From Gammaproteobacteria bacterium (GTDB lineage Bacteria > Pseudomonadota > Gammaproteobacteria > JAURND01), in NCBI GenBank assembly GCA_035546635.1, contig DASZWJ010000028.1:1-64000 (forward strand): 64,000 bases of DNA, written 5' to 3'. This document shows, piece after piece, positions 19,111 through 28,978 of the stretch (its first letter is position 1; each line of letters starts with the position of its first letter). Below the pieces are notes generated by a model. That model had not been told where the DNA came from. It saw only the letters and a list, made by a program, of their open reading frames with translations, and made no database searches. The position numbers and the translations under genes are program-made.

Positions 19111-19416
19111 ATGATTCCACTTACACATTATCTCATAGTCAGCGCGATCCTGTTTGTGTTAGGTATGGCAGGTATTGTTTTAAATCGCAAAAATTTAATC
19201 GTTTTGCTGATGTGTATTGAACTGATATTACTCGCAGTCAATACCAACTTAATTGCATTTTCTCATTATCTAAACGAATCCAGCGGTGAGATTTTCGTGT
19301 TTTTTATTTTAACAGTTGCGGCGGCCGAATCTGCTATCGGGCTAGCTTTGCTTGTGCTACTGTATAGAAATCGCGGTGGTATACGAGTCGATGAAATACA
19401 TTCATTAAAGGGTTGA
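19111..19416 (+). CDS. nuoK: NADH-quinone oxidoreductase subunit K
   Basis: 101 aa, three helices. The conserved membrane Glu residues are in [13 protein letters not shown] and [18 protein letters not shown], the proton-path residues of this subunit. Usual family length. Its stop is 5 bp ahead of the nuoL start. Confidence 0.97.
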   Translation: MIPLTHYLIVSAILFVLGMAGIVLNRKNLIVLLMCIELILLAVNTNLIAFSHYLNESSGEIFVFFILTVAAAESAIGLALLVLLYRNRGGIRVDEIHSLKG

Positions 19417-19421
19417 GAATC

Positions 19422-21392
19422 GTGCAACAGACAATTCAGACGGTGGTGCTGATCGTTATATTCGTTCCTTTATTGGGGGCAGCCATTGCTGGAATCGGCG
19501 GTAAACTCATTGGTCGTTCCGGCGCACATTGGGTGACTATCCTAGGCATTGCGATTGCTTTTTGCGGCGCGCTTTATCTGTTTGGCAAGATGATTGTGCA
19601 AGGAATGCCGGCGTACAATACCAGCTTGTATACCTGGGCAATTAGCGGCTCAATACAGCTCAATGTCGGATTTCTGATCGACAGACTGACTGTGGTCATG
19701 ATGCTGACGGTGACCTTCGTATCCTTGTTGGTACATATTTACAGTATTGGTTATATGGAAGGAGATTCGGGTTATCAGCGTTTTTTCTCCTACATGTCAT
19801 TGTTCACGTTTTTTATGCTGATGTTGGTCACAGCTAATAATTTCATGTTGTTATTTTTTGGTTGGGAAGGAGTAGGGTTGGTATCTTACTTATTGATCGG
19901 TTTTTGGTTTCAGAAAGAATCGGCAGCTTTAGGTAGTTTAAAAGCTTTTATTGTCAATCGGGTAGGGGATTTTGGATTTATTTTAGGCATTGGGGCGATT
20001 TTAGCCTATTTTGGATCGTTAGATTATGCTGTAGTTTTTAATAAAGCCTCTTCATTGGCTAATGCGACAATGACTGTATTCCCGCATACCCATTGGTCGG
20101 TCATCACCTTAATTTGTGTATTATTATTTATTGGCGCCATGGGTAAATCTGCTCAGATACCCTTACATGTCTGGTTACCTGAATCAATGGAAGGTCCAAC
20201 GCCGATTTCAGCCTTGATACATGCAGCCACTATGGTGACGGCAGGTGTCTATATGGTGGCGCGTTTATCGCCGTTATATGAATATTCTCAAACTGCCTTG
20301 AGCTTGGTATTGATTGTAGGTGCTTCTGGCGCTTTGTTTTTGGGATTGATTGCTTTGGTGCAAAATGATATCAAGCGCGTGATTGCCTATTCAACTATGT
20401 CGCAGCTAGGTTATATGATGGCGGCGAATGGTGTTTCCGCATTTTCTGCGGGAATATTTCATTTGATGACGCATGCCTGCTTCAAGGCTTTGTTATTTTT
20501 GGCGGCAGGTTCAGTGATAATTGCTCTGCATCATGAACAGGATATGCGAAAAATGGGTGATTTACGTAAACATATGCCCATTACCTATTTAACCTTTTTA
20601 ATTGGCGCATTGGCTTTAGCGGCTATTCCACCATTTGCCGGTTTCTATTCCAAAGATGCGATTATTGAGGCAGTGCAGTCAGCGAATATTCCAGGTGCTA
20701 CTTACGCTTATTATTGTTTGTTGTTGGGGGCTTTTGTCACAGCGCTTTATATTTTCCGCGCTTTTTTTATGACCTTCCACTCGGGTGACCGTACTGATGC
20801 GAAATTACGTTCACACATTCATGAGTCGCGATCGGTCGTTATTATACCGCTGATTGTTTTGGCGATCCCTTCTATGCTGTTGGGTGTGTTGATGGCTAAG
20901 CCTATGTTATATAACACGCAATTGTCATTGTTAGGCGGTAGTATTTTTGTATTACCGCAATATGATTTTTTTGTGCAGGCAGCGGCTGAATTTCAGGGGG
21001 TTTTTTATGCAGCAGCGGGTGCGTTTTTGCATTTGCCTTTTTGGTTTGCGCTCCTTGGGGTTGTGTGTGCCTGGATCGCTTATGTACGCTTTCCAGGATT
21101 GCCGGGAGTATTACGCAGGAAGTGTCACTGGTTATATTGGATATTGATGAATAAATATGGTTTTGATGCGTTTTATCGTCGGGTGTTTGTGAAAGGCGGT
21201 TTGGTGCTGAGTCACTTTTTCTACAATACCGGTGATATGAAGTTAATAGATGGAGTAGCCGTCAATGGCACGGGGCATGAGGTTTCACGAATTTCCAGTT
21301 GGGTGCGTCGTTTACAGTCAGGCTATCTTTATCATTACGCGTTTGCCATGATTTTGGGGTTGTTTGTATTTTTGGTGTGGTTGTTAGTTTAG
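19422..21392 (+). CDS. nuoL: NADH-quinone oxidoreductase subunit L
   Basis: A 656-aa antiporter-like subunit with about 16 helices and the long C-terminal lateral helix. Marks are YMEGDSGYQRFFSYMSLF, FFGWEGVGLVSYLLIGFW, GAMGKSAQIPLHVWLPESME, PTPISALIHAATMV and RVIAYSTMSQLGYMM. GTG 19422 is chosen because AAAGGG (19407-19412) lies 9 nt upstream, while the TTG at 19413 has no room for an SD. Followed by a 189-bp gap with a 40-bp inverted repeat. Confidence 0.96.
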   Translation: MQQTIQTVVLIVIFVPLLGAAIAGIGGKLIGRSGAHWVTILGIAIAFCGALYLFGKMIVQGMPAYNTSLYTWAISGSIQLNVGFLIDRLTVVMMLTVTFVSLLVHIYSIGYMEGDSGYQRFFSYMSLFTFFMLMLVTANNFMLLFFGWEGVGLVSYLLIGFWFQKESAALGSLKAFIVNRVGDFGFILGIGAILAYFGSLDYAVVFNKASSLANATMTVFPHTHWSVITLICVLLFIGAMGKSAQIPLHVWLPESMEGPTPISALIHAATMVTAGVYMVARLSPLYEYSQTALSLVLIVGASGALFLGLIALVQNDIKRVIAYSTMSQLGYMMAANGVSAFSAGIFHLMTHACFKALLFLAAGSVIIALHHEQDMRKMGDLRKHMPITYLTFLIGALALAAIPPFAGFYSKDAIIEAVQSANIPGATYAYYCLLLGAFVTALYIFRAFFMTFHSGDRTDAKLRSHIHESRSVVIIPLIVLAIPSMLLGVLMAKPMLYNTQLSLLGGSIFVLPQYDFFVQAAAEFQGVFYAAAGAFLHLPFWFALLGVVCAWIAYVRFPGLPGVLRRKCHWLYWILMNKYGFDAFYRRVFVKGGLVLSHFFYNTGDMKLIDGVAVNGTGHEVSRISSWVRRLQSGYLYHYAFAMILGLFVFLVWLLV

Positions 21393-21415
21393 TTATTGTA
21401 ACTACTACTCACCTG

Positions 21416-21524
21416 TATAAAAAGCACTGTCATTCCCGCGCCGGCGGGAATCTATCCTGATTTTGGCTCAGTGCCAGAAAAGAAATAGATTCCCGCCGGC
21501 GCGGGAATGACAGTGCTTTTTATA
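21416..21524. repeat. 40-bp perfect inverted repeat between nuoL and nuoM
   Basis: The arm at 21416-21455 is the exact reverse complement of 21485-21524; the loop is 29 nt. Each arm itself contains CATTCCCGCGCCGGCGGGAAT, a nested smaller hairpin (given as CATTCCCGCG and CCGGCGGGAAT). Beyond the arms, CTCACCTG and GGGTGAG continue the symmetry with one gap. The same core is found at 9664, 16864 and 52933. No coding potential. It is the best preserved copy of this element in the window. Confidence 0.9.
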
Positions 21525-21581
21525 GGGTGAGTAATTATAAATTTATTTATCATTTAAAAACATGAATTCTTAGGACACGCA

Positions 21582-23102
21582 ATGTTTGCACATTGGCCAT
21601 TACTTAGTTTACTCATCTGGGTTCCCGTGCTAGGCGGTATCGCCGTATTGCTGACGGGTGGTGATGCCTCAGCCAATCGTGCGCGTTGGATTGCTTTATT
21701 CTTTTCCTTGATTAATGTTGCGCTGTGCACAATTTTGTACCTAAATTTTAATAACCATCAATACACCATGCAGTTTACTGAAACCTATAACTGGATTCCG
21801 GCTTATGGCATCCATTATGCGTTGGGGGTAGATGGAATTTCTTTGCCATTGGTGATGCTCACCGTATTTACCACGTTGTTGGTGATTCTCTCTTCCTGGG
21901 AAACCGTGCATAAAAAAGTATCGCAATATTTAGCGGCTTTTTTGATTATGCAAGGTATGGTCATTGGCGTGTTTGCGGCATTGGATACGCTGTTATTTTA
22001 TATTTTCTGGGAAGGTATGTTGATACCTATGTATTTAAGTATCGGTATCTGGGGTAGTGATAATCGTTCTTACGCCGCCATTAAGTTTTTTATGTTTACC
22101 TTTTTAGGCTCGGCCTTGATGCTGGTAGCCTTTTTATATTTGCGCATCCAGGTGCGTAGCTTTTATATCCTTGATTTATACGCAGCACCGCTCGGTATGA
22201 CGGTGCAAATATTTATATTTTTGGCGTTCTTATTGGCCTTTGCGGTAAAAATTCCTATGTGGCCGGTACACACCTGGTTGCCTGATGCACATACGGAAGC
22301 ACCGGCTGGTGGCTCTGTGGTGTTGGCGGCGTTGATGTTGAAGATGGGTGGCTATGGATTTTTACGTTTCAGTCTGCCGATTGTGCCGGATGCTTGTCGG
22401 GCGCTTGAGTGGGTGATGATTATCTTGTCGTTAATTGCCATTGTGTATATTGGTTTTATTGCCTTAGCGCAGACCGATATGAAAAAGCTCATAGCCTATT
22501 CATCTGTGGCGCATATGGGCTTTGTCACTTTAGGCTGTTTTATGATTTATGTCATCGTGCAAAAAACCGGTAATTTGCTTGATGCATCGATGAGTTTAGA
22601 TGGGGCTTTGGTGCAGATGATTTCGCATGCCTTTGGATCAGGCGCTATGTTCTTGAGCTTTGGTATGTTGTATGAACGTTTGCATACGCGTTTGATTTCG
22701 CGCTTTGGCGGTATTGCGCGGCCTATGCCGGTGTTCGCGGCATTTTTCATGGTGTTTGCATTGTCCAATGTCGGCTTGCCGGGCACTTCAGGTTTTGTGG
22801 GAGAGTTTTTAGTGATTATTAGCAGTTTCCAAGGAAATGTGTGGGTAGCATTATTTGCTGCGCTCACATTGGTCATCGGTGCTGCTTATACTTTATGGAT
22901 GTATAAAAGAGTGTTTTATGGTCACATTGTCAATGAAGAAGTGGCCATGCTGCAGGACGTCAATCCACTGGAATGCGTGATTTTTATTTTGACCGCCGGT
23001 GCGGTGTTTTTTATAGGACTTTATCCGGCGCCGTTATTAGATATTTTTCATGCCTCGGTAGGGCATTTATTAGAAATCAGTATGCGATCGAAGTTGGGGT
23101 AA
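21582..23102 (+). CDS. nuoM: NADH-quinone oxidoreductase subunit M
   Basis: A 506-aa antiporter-like membrane subunit. Marks are FYIFWEGMLIPMYLSIGIWG (catalytic Glu in helix 5), FAVKIPMWPVHTWLPDAHTE, APAGGSVVLAALMLKMGGYG, KKLIAYSSVAHMGFV and GLPGTSGFVGEFL. Fourteen helices expected. Four bases separate its stop from nuoN. Confidence 0.96.
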   Translation: MFAHWPLLSLLIWVPVLGGIAVLLTGGDASANRARWIALFFSLINVALCTILYLNFNNHQYTMQFTETYNWIPAYGIHYALGVDGISLPLVMLTVFTTLLVILSSWETVHKKVSQYLAAFLIMQGMVIGVFAALDTLLFYIFWEGMLIPMYLSIGIWGSDNRSYAAIKFFMFTFLGSALMLVAFLYLRIQVRSFYILDLYAAPLGMTVQIFIFLAFLLAFAVKIPMWPVHTWLPDAHTEAPAGGSVVLAALMLKMGGYGFLRFSLPIVPDACRALEWVMIILSLIAIVYIGFIALAQTDMKKLIAYSSVAHMGFVTLGCFMIYVIVQKTGNLLDASMSLDGALVQMISHAFGSGAMFLSFGMLYERLHTRLISRFGGIARPMPVFAAFFMVFALSNVGLPGTSGFVGEFLVIISSFQGNVWVALFAALTLVIGAAYTLWMYKRVFYGHIVNEEVAMLQDVNPLECVIFILTAGAVFFIGLYPAPLLDIFHASVGHLLEISMRSKLG

Positions 23103-23106
23103 AACA

Positions 23107-24558
23107 ATGGGTGTTAGAATAACGTATTTCGCGCCGGCTTTCGCTGAGATTTTTGTGCTGGGCATGGCGTGTTTGACCTTGCTAGTTTATCTATTTGTTC
23201 CTAAGCGCGCCAAAATTGTCACTTATATTTTAGTGCAAGCAACTCTGGTTGTGGCCGCTATCATTACCTTGTTGCAGTTTGGCCAATCTCCGGTAACGAC
23301 TTTTAATGGCACATTTATTCTCGATAATCTGGCCGTGATGCTGAAGTTGTTTATTTATTTATCGAGTTTCTTTGCTTTTATTTATGCTAGATCATATTTA
23401 CCTAAGACATCTATGCCTTACGGCGAATATTATTTGCTGGGATTATTCTCGGTTCTGGGTATGATGGTCATCGTTTCCGGCCATAGTTTTATCACGTTGT
23501 TTTTAGGCTTGGAACTGTTTTCGTTGCCGGTCTATGCCATGGTAGCCCTGCCGCGTAAATCTGCTATTTGTTCTGAAGCCGCCATTAAATATTTTGTGAT
23601 TGGTTCACTGGCCTCGGGCATGTTGCTGTATGGTCTTTCTATGTTATACGGTGCTACCCGCAGCTTGGATATTAGTACGGTGGCACAGGCCATCATGCGT
23701 ACACCGGTGGATCATGAGTTGATCCTGCTATTTGGCATGGTTTTTGTGGTGGTAGGTATTGCATTTAAGCTTGGGGCTGTGCCTTTTCATATGTGGGTAC
23801 CCGATGTTTATGAAGGTGCGCCGACACCGGTGGTATTATTTCTAGGCACTGGTGCTAAAATTGCTGCGGCAGGGCTGGCTTTTCGTTTATTAAATGACAC
23901 GTTGTTTGGTTTGGATATGCAATGGCAGCAGTTATTAATTGTGATTGCCGTTTTATCTATGGCTTTAGGTAATCTGGCTGCAATTGTGCAAACCAGCATT
24001 AAGCGTATGCTCGGCTATTCGTCGATTGCGCATATGGGCTATATGACATTGGGTTTGTTGACTGCGACACCTGAAGGTTATGGCGCGGCATTATTTTATG
24101 TCATTACCTATGCGTTAATGACCTTAGGTGCATTTGGTCTGATTACCATGATGAATAATTCAGGTTATGAAGCCAGCAATATTGATGACCTGCGTGGCTT
24201 AAATTCACGTAATCCTTGGTTGGCGCTCATGATGTTGTTCACTATGTTTTCATTGGCGGGTGTGCCGCCGATTGTAGGATTTATGGCGAAAGTAGCCGTT
24301 TTGGAAGCCTTAATTGGTGTGCATATGGTATGGCTGGCGGCGATTGCTTTGTTATTTGCGGTAATAGGTGCGTATTATTATATTCGCGTCGTGAAGGTGA
24401 TGTATTTTGAAAGCCCGCTGGATGAGACGCCGATTAAATATCCCCGAGATACGCAGCTGGCTATTACAGTGAATGGATTGCTACTCCTGGTGCTGGGAGT
24501 AGTGCCGGGGTTTTTATTTACCCTTTGCCAAGCTGCGTTTAACTCGAAGTTTTATTAA
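23107..24558 (+). CDS. nuoN: NADH-quinone oxidoreductase subunit N
   Basis: A 483-aa antiporter-like subunit, last of the operon. Marks are LFLGLELFSLPVYAMVAL, KYFVIGSLASGMLLYG, FKLGAVPFHMWVPDVYEGAP, KRMLGYSSIAHMGYM and GVPPIVGFMAKVAVL. The stop overlaps the end of a convergent small gene by 4 bp. No terminator hairpin is visible after it. Confidence 0.96.
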   Translation: MGVRITYFAPAFAEIFVLGMACLTLLVYLFVPKRAKIVTYILVQATLVVAAIITLLQFGQSPVTTFNGTFILDNLAVMLKLFIYLSSFFAFIYARSYLPKTSMPYGEYYLLGLFSVLGMMVIVSGHSFITLFLGLELFSLPVYAMVALPRKSAICSEAAIKYFVIGSLASGMLLYGLSMLYGATRSLDISTVAQAIMRTPVDHELILLFGMVFVVVGIAFKLGAVPFHMWVPDVYEGAPTPVVLFLGTGAKIAAAGLAFRLLNDTLFGLDMQWQQLLIVIAVLSMALGNLAAIVQTSIKRMLGYSSIAHMGYMTLGLLTATPEGYGAALFYVITYALMTLGAFGLITMMNNSGYEASNIDDLRGLNSRNPWLALMMLFTMFSLAGVPPIVGFMAKVAVLEALIGVHMVWLAAIALLFAVIGAYYYIRVVKVMYFESPLDETPIKYPRDTQLAITVNGLLLLVLGVVPGFLFTLCQAAFNSKFY

Positions 24559-24908
24559 GGTCTTGGTGCTCGATCTCTAGCAGCTTCTTCTTCAGCGATT
24601 TGGGCTCTGCGATTACCAGCATAGGCTTCTACCCCCACAGCACCTGCCATTAAGAGTACTCCGGTTGTGCCTATTATTGCTGCTGCGATATCAGTGCTTC
24701 TATTTGTCCCAAGTTCAGGTGTAATATTGGATTGTCGCGTAGCTGCAAATGTTATAGCTATAGTGCCAGCAAACCATAAGGTATTTGCAACAAGCCGGGA
24801 ATTTTCTACCAGAGCTTGTGAAAAACCTTCCCTAAGATTTTCAATCCCACCTAGAATTTGATTAGCCACTCGTACCCCGAAATCTTCACGTTCACGTTGA
24901 TTTAGCAT
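24555..24908 (-). CDS. Small two-helix membrane protein, unknown
   Basis: 117 aa from the ATG at 24908, which has AGAGGT about 6 nt upstream; an in-frame start at 24950 lacks an SD. An amphipathic N-terminal region (VANQILGGIENLREGFSQALVENS) precedes two hydrophobic segments: NTLWFAGTIAITFAA near residue 42 and IAAAIIGTTGVLLMAGAVGVEAYAG near residue 74 (two overlapping parts). The C-terminal tail is charged. I do not recognise a family. It is convergent with nuoN and shares its stop region, so the two transcripts may overlap. Confidence 0.6.
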   Translation of the reverse strand: MLNQREREDFGVRVANQILGGIENLREGFSQALVENSRLVANTLWFAGTIAITFAATRQSNITPELGTNRSTDIAAAIIGTTGVLLMAGAVGVEAYAGNRRAQIAEEEAARDRAPRP

Positions 24909-25011
24909 AGTTACCTCTGTCTCTTGTATATCATTCAAATAGGCTAACAAACAGAGATTAAGGTAGTATTATTCAAAGGGTTGTCGTCAATTCACGAATT
25001 TAACCAAAAAT

Positions 25012-26832
25012 ATGGAAAATAACTTCTTATTCAATGTGTTTGTTTTTCTAGCTGCTACCTGCATAGTGGTGCCACTGGCGGGTAGTTTGCGCTTGGGCTC
25101 AGTATTAGGCTATTTGGTGGCGGGAGTGTTGATTGGGCCCTTTGGCATGAGCTTAATCAGTAACGGTGAGCATATTTTGCGTTTTGCGCAATTTGGTGTG
25201 GTGATGATGTTGTTTATCATCGGGTTGGAACTGGATCCATTTGCATTATGGCGGCTACGTAAATCAATCCTGGGGCTTGGGGGATTACAGTTGGTGGTTA
25301 CCACGCTGGCGTTTAGCGCGCTTGGTATGGCGCTTGGGTTTGATTGGCATGTTAGTGTCGCTTGTGGGTTGACGTTATCACTTTCTTCCACGGCACTGGT
25401 GCTGCAATTGTTGCAGGAAAAAGGTTTGCTGCACACTGCAGCAGGTGAGGCGTCTTTCTCAGTGTTGCTGCTACAAGATATGGCAGTTATTCCGATTTTG
25501 ATCATTTTTCCATTATTGGCTCCGCAGGGTGTTGCCGTCTCAGCGCAAAATCCTGGTTTTCTTACTGAGCTTCCCGCCTGGGCCCATGCGTTGATGATAG
25601 CCGGTGTAGTAGCTATCATCATATTTGGTGGTCGCTATGTTTCGCGGCATATATTACGCTATATTGCTAAAACTAATCTACGTGAATTATTTACAGCCGT
25701 TTCTTTGGCATTAGTGGTCGGTATTACGCTATTGATGAATGCGGTGGGTGTATCTCCGGCATTGGGTGCGTTTTTAGCTGGTGTAGTGCTGGCTAAATCG
25801 GAGTATCGCCATAGTTTGGAAACAGATATCCAACCGTTTAAAGGTTTATTGTTGGGTTTGTTTTTTATATCTGTTGGCATGGGGATGAATTTTGGTTTGT
25901 TGGTGCATAATCCGGTGTATGTACTGACGGCCGTGGTGTTATTGATTGTTGTTAAAGCAGTTATTTTATTTATCTTGGGTAGCTTTTTTAGTCTGAATGG
26001 TTCACAGCGTATTTTATTTGGATTGGCATTGGCGCAGGGTGGTGAGTTTGCTTTTGTGCTATTGCAATTTGCTTCTGGCTTACAGATTTTACATTTGGAT
26101 CAGGCGGCATTTTTAACGTTAGTAGTGGCATTGTCGATGGCAGTTACGCCGTTTTTGATGATTTTCAATGAGCGTTATATCGTGCCAAGGTTTATGAGCA
26201 AATTGCCGGTACGTGAATATGATAGGATTCAGGAGAGTGATAATCCGGTCATTATTGCGGGTTATGGGCGTTTTGGGCAAATTATTGGTCGATTTTTGCG
26301 GGCACAAGGTGTGGGGTTTACGATTCTAGAAAAAGATCCAGATCAGGTAGAACTGGTGCGGCGTTATGGTAATCGCGGTTATTTCGGCGATGCCAGCCGC
26401 ATGGATTTGCTAGATAGTGCCGGAGCGCGTAAAGCTAAATTGCTGATAGTTGCAGTAGATAATGCCAATGAGGCTCTGGAAATTGTGCGTTTAACACGTG
26501 AAACATTTCCTGGGCTGACTATTTTTGCGCGTGCGCGCAATCGTCGTCATGCGTATGAGTTGCAAAAAGCCGGTGCTGATCTTTTTCGACGCGAGTTGTT
26601 TGATTCTTCACTGTGGATGGGTCAGGAGGTGATGAAGTTTCTAGGGCAAAGTGCTGAGGAAACGGCTAATAAGGCACAGCGTTTTATGCAGCATGATGAA
26701 CAAACATTAAAGACTTCTTTTGAGTTTTTTGAAAATGAGCCGGAGTTAACGGAGTTTGCTAAGCAGGCGACTGATGAATTAGAGCGTATCATGCAAAATG
26801 ATATAAATGATATAAATGAGGAAAAGAAGTAA
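25012..26832 (+). CDS. Kef-type (CPA2) cation/proton antiporter
   Basis: 606 aa. About twelve membrane helices up to residue 390 form the Na/H-exchanger domain (LGYLVAGVLIGPFGM, FIIGLELDP, LSLSSTALVLQLL, GAFLAGVVLAKSEYRH). A TrkA-N/RCK nucleotide-binding domain starts at about residue 411 with VIIAGYGRFGQIIG and ILEKDPDQVE. It resembles KefB/KefC and YbaL. The glutathione-gated efflux signature cannot be confirmed, so a specific name is withheld. The tail after residue 545 is acidic. No kefF/kefG partner is next to it, although an FMN reductase lies 3 kb on. Confidence 0.9.
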   Translation: MENNFLFNVFVFLAATCIVVPLAGSLRLGSVLGYLVAGVLIGPFGMSLISNGEHILRFAQFGVVMMLFIIGLELDPFALWRLRKSILGLGGLQLVVTTLAFSALGMALGFDWHVSVACGLTLSLSSTALVLQLLQEKGLLHTAAGEASFSVLLLQDMAVIPILIIFPLLAPQGVAVSAQNPGFLTELPAWAHALMIAGVVAIIIFGGRYVSRHILRYIAKTNLRELFTAVSLALVVGITLLMNAVGVSPALGAFLAGVVLAKSEYRHSLETDIQPFKGLLLGLFFISVGMGMNFGLLVHNPVYVLTAVVLLIVVKAVILFILGSFFSLNGSQRILFGLALAQGGEFAFVLLQFASGLQILHLDQAAFLTLVVALSMAVTPFLMIFNERYIVPRFMSKLPVREYDRIQESDNPVIIAGYGRFGQIIGRFLRAQGVGFTILEKDPDQVELVRRYGNRGYFGDASRMDLLDSAGARKAKLLIVAVDNANEALEIVRLTRETFPGLTIFARARNRRHAYELQKAGADLFRRELFDSSLWMGQEVMKFLGQSAEETANKAQRFMQHDEQTLKTSFEFFENEPELTEFAKQATDELERIMQNDINDINEEKK

Positions 26833-26928
26833 ATTAGGTATTTCCCCCTTTGCACTCTTTAAATTCCCTCGTAGGCCTCCTTATGAGTCTACGCTCCCTT
26901 TTTTCAAAGTGGGTAAGCAACGAGTAGT

Positions 26929-28896
26929 TTACCCAGGTGCATATTTTTTTTTGCCTTCGCGATCATTGTGTTCTTCTTCTGCTCGGGTGTTGATTTGTGC
27001 TAATAAATCTTCACCTTGCGTTATTTTCGCTATTTTTAAATCATGCGCAGGACCGCGGGCATAAACTGGGCTCTTGTTTAGATAACCCGCAATTTCCTGA
27101 AGTGTGTTATGTATCATTTGATGCTGACAAAAACTTTCTAACTGTGAGAAATCTTCCAGGCGCGCTATATCAAGTTCTAAATCCTGAGGGTTATCTAAAA
27201 ACTCCTTAGCTAATTTTATTAATGCTAATTTTGCTACAGCAATTGTCAATGGGGCCCTCTCTTCTTTTGAATCAGTGACTTTAGGCGTGCCGGAAATAGG
27301 TTGGCTGTTGGGTGAAAAAAATCTTGCGGCTTTTTGGGGTAAGGCTGGGGATGGTATTGGTTCATCGGATTTATTTTTTACATTGGTTAGTACTTTAATG
27401 TCGTGAGAAAAATAATCGTGAAAGAATGTAAAGCTTGTCGGCTGAGTCTTAAGTTTTTTTTCTTGACCACTTGAAAGTGATTTAGCGTCGAGGGAAAAAT
27501 GATTTTCCAACAGTCTAAGTCCGAGCGGTTGTGTCTTAAGTTCTTGTGCATCTTTGATGAGTGCTAATACTTCAGAGGCAAAACTCTTTTCTACCAAGGT
27601 ATTGGGACAGCTTTTTAGAATTTCATTCATTAAATATTCTTGACCGACTATTGTACTAATAGCTAGCAGGAAATGTAAATTCGGATGTCTTACAAAATTA
27701 ATTGCATTGACTACACGGTCAGCTAGAAATTTTTTAATTCTTTCTGTTCCTAATAATGTATCTGATTCTCTTAATGTTGCAAATGCCAAATCAAGTTGTG
27801 TACTAGCTTCTTCTGAAAATTTAAATCTGTCTAAAGCTTGTTGCAATTGAGGATAAAAGGTGACCTCCCTCTGCCTTCTTGCCAAGTTTAAAATATTTAA
27901 TCTAGTTTCTATTATTGCCTCACCTTGCATTTTCGGGTCGTTTAAAGCGGGTAAGCATTCTAAAATGATATCAATTAAAACCTCTGGGAGATTTAAATAA
28001 TCTAAGATTGAGGTTTTTAGATAGGACAATGCATCTGATGATAACGATTTTAAATAGGATAGATGGGCTATTGTTAAGGGATTTTCATCGCTTAGAGTTT
28101 TTAAACTATCAATCCAAGCACCTTGACTGATAAGATACGTAGTAATTGTTTCAAATGTAAGTGATGGGTATATTTCTGGACGTGCGCCTGCCTCTACCAG
28201 CAGATGTATAAAAGGCAAAAAATTCCTTAATAAATCATCAATAGGTGATCTAAAAATTAGATCAGTTTTAAATTTAAATGATTTTTGTGCATAGAGTAAG
28301 GCGGTTTTTTCGTATTGGGTGAGGTTTAGTTTGGCTCCGGCATAAATCAGTTCATGAAAAGCTGCCTGAACTAGAGGATTGTTAGCTGAACTCAATTGCC
28401 AGATATTCTCCAAAAAACTCATGAGTGGGGTTCTTGAAAAATAACTTTCAGATAAATGATTCACCTCAGCTTTGCTGTCAAGCAAATTACGCAATACTTC
28501 CAGGTGGTGTGTGTGGAAGCCGCCAATTTCTGCTAGTAGACTCAAGGCAGTACTGCCTTTTTCAGTTTTGGCATTAACATCTGCCTTAGCGTTAAGCAGT
28601 GAGCGAGTTACTTCTGGGCTGTTAATTGCATTATGTAATGGTGTTTTGTCATAATTATCTCTGGCTTCAATTTCTGCTTTTGCATCCAGCAGAGCAGCAA
28701 CTACCTCATGACGGCCATAATAAGCAGCGACATGCAAGGCGGTGCTGTTATGAATATTTATGTCCTTATTTTCTTTTAGCAGTTTTTTTATTGTAGCTAA
28801 ATCTCCTTGAGCTGCGGCATGCCATAACCACTCTTCTCTGGATCTGAATTTAATTTCGTCATCAATAGATGTAGTTTTTTCTGAGGTTGTTTCCAC
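26929..28896 (-). CDS. Large ankyrin-repeat protein
   Basis: 655 aa. Ankyrin repeats occupy about residues 20-175: EEWLWHAAAQGDLATIKKLL, TALHVAAYYGRHEVVAALLDAKAEIE in two parts, KTPLHNAINSPEVTRSLLNA, GSTALSLLAEIGG and RTPLMSFLEN. A further HLLVEAGARPEIYP lies near 235. The remaining 400 residues are helical, with no recognised domain. The start codon is GTG at 28896, with AGGT 9 nt upstream. There is no signal peptide or membrane helix. Lower G+C than the nuo genes suggests separate ancestry. Effector-like by type, but export is unproven. Confidence 0.85.
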   Translation of the reverse strand: METTSEKTTSIDDEIKFRSREEWLWHAAAQGDLATIKKLLKENKDINIHNSTALHVAAYYGRHEVVAALLDAKAEIEARDNYDKTPLHNAINSPEVTRSLLNAKADVNAKTEKGSTALSLLAEIGGFHTHHLEVLRNLLDSKAEVNHLSESYFSRTPLMSFLENIWQLSSANNPLVQAAFHELIYAGAKLNLTQYEKTALLYAQKSFKFKTDLIFRSPIDDLLRNFLPFIHLLVEAGARPEIYPSLTFETITTYLISQGAWIDSLKTLSDENPLTIAHLSYLKSLSSDALSYLKTSILDYLNLPEVLIDIILECLPALNDPKMQGEAIIETRLNILNLARRQREVTFYPQLQQALDRFKFSEEASTQLDLAFATLRESDTLLGTERIKKFLADRVVNAINFVRHPNLHFLLAISTIVGQEYLMNEILKSCPNTLVEKSFASEVLALIKDAQELKTQPLGLRLLENHFSLDAKSLSSGQEKKLKTQPTSFTFFHDYFSHDIKVLTNVKNKSDEPIPSPALPQKAARFFSPNSQPISGTPKVTDSKEERAPLTIAVAKLALIKLAKEFLDNPQDLELDIARLEDFSQLESFCQHQMIHNTLQEIAGYLNKSPVYARGPAHDLKIAKITQGEDLLAQINTRAEEEHNDREGKKKYAPG

Positions 28897-28978
28897 CTAT
28901 AAGTACCTATTTTTCGCGCAATGCACCAATGAATGCTAATGGAGATAATTTCTTATTGTAATTCTTGCGTAACGGTAT

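Noticed and set aside
25012..26832. Specific call as KefC
   Set aside because: The family is clear, but the glutathione-binding features and an ancillary KefF-type partner next to it are not shown.
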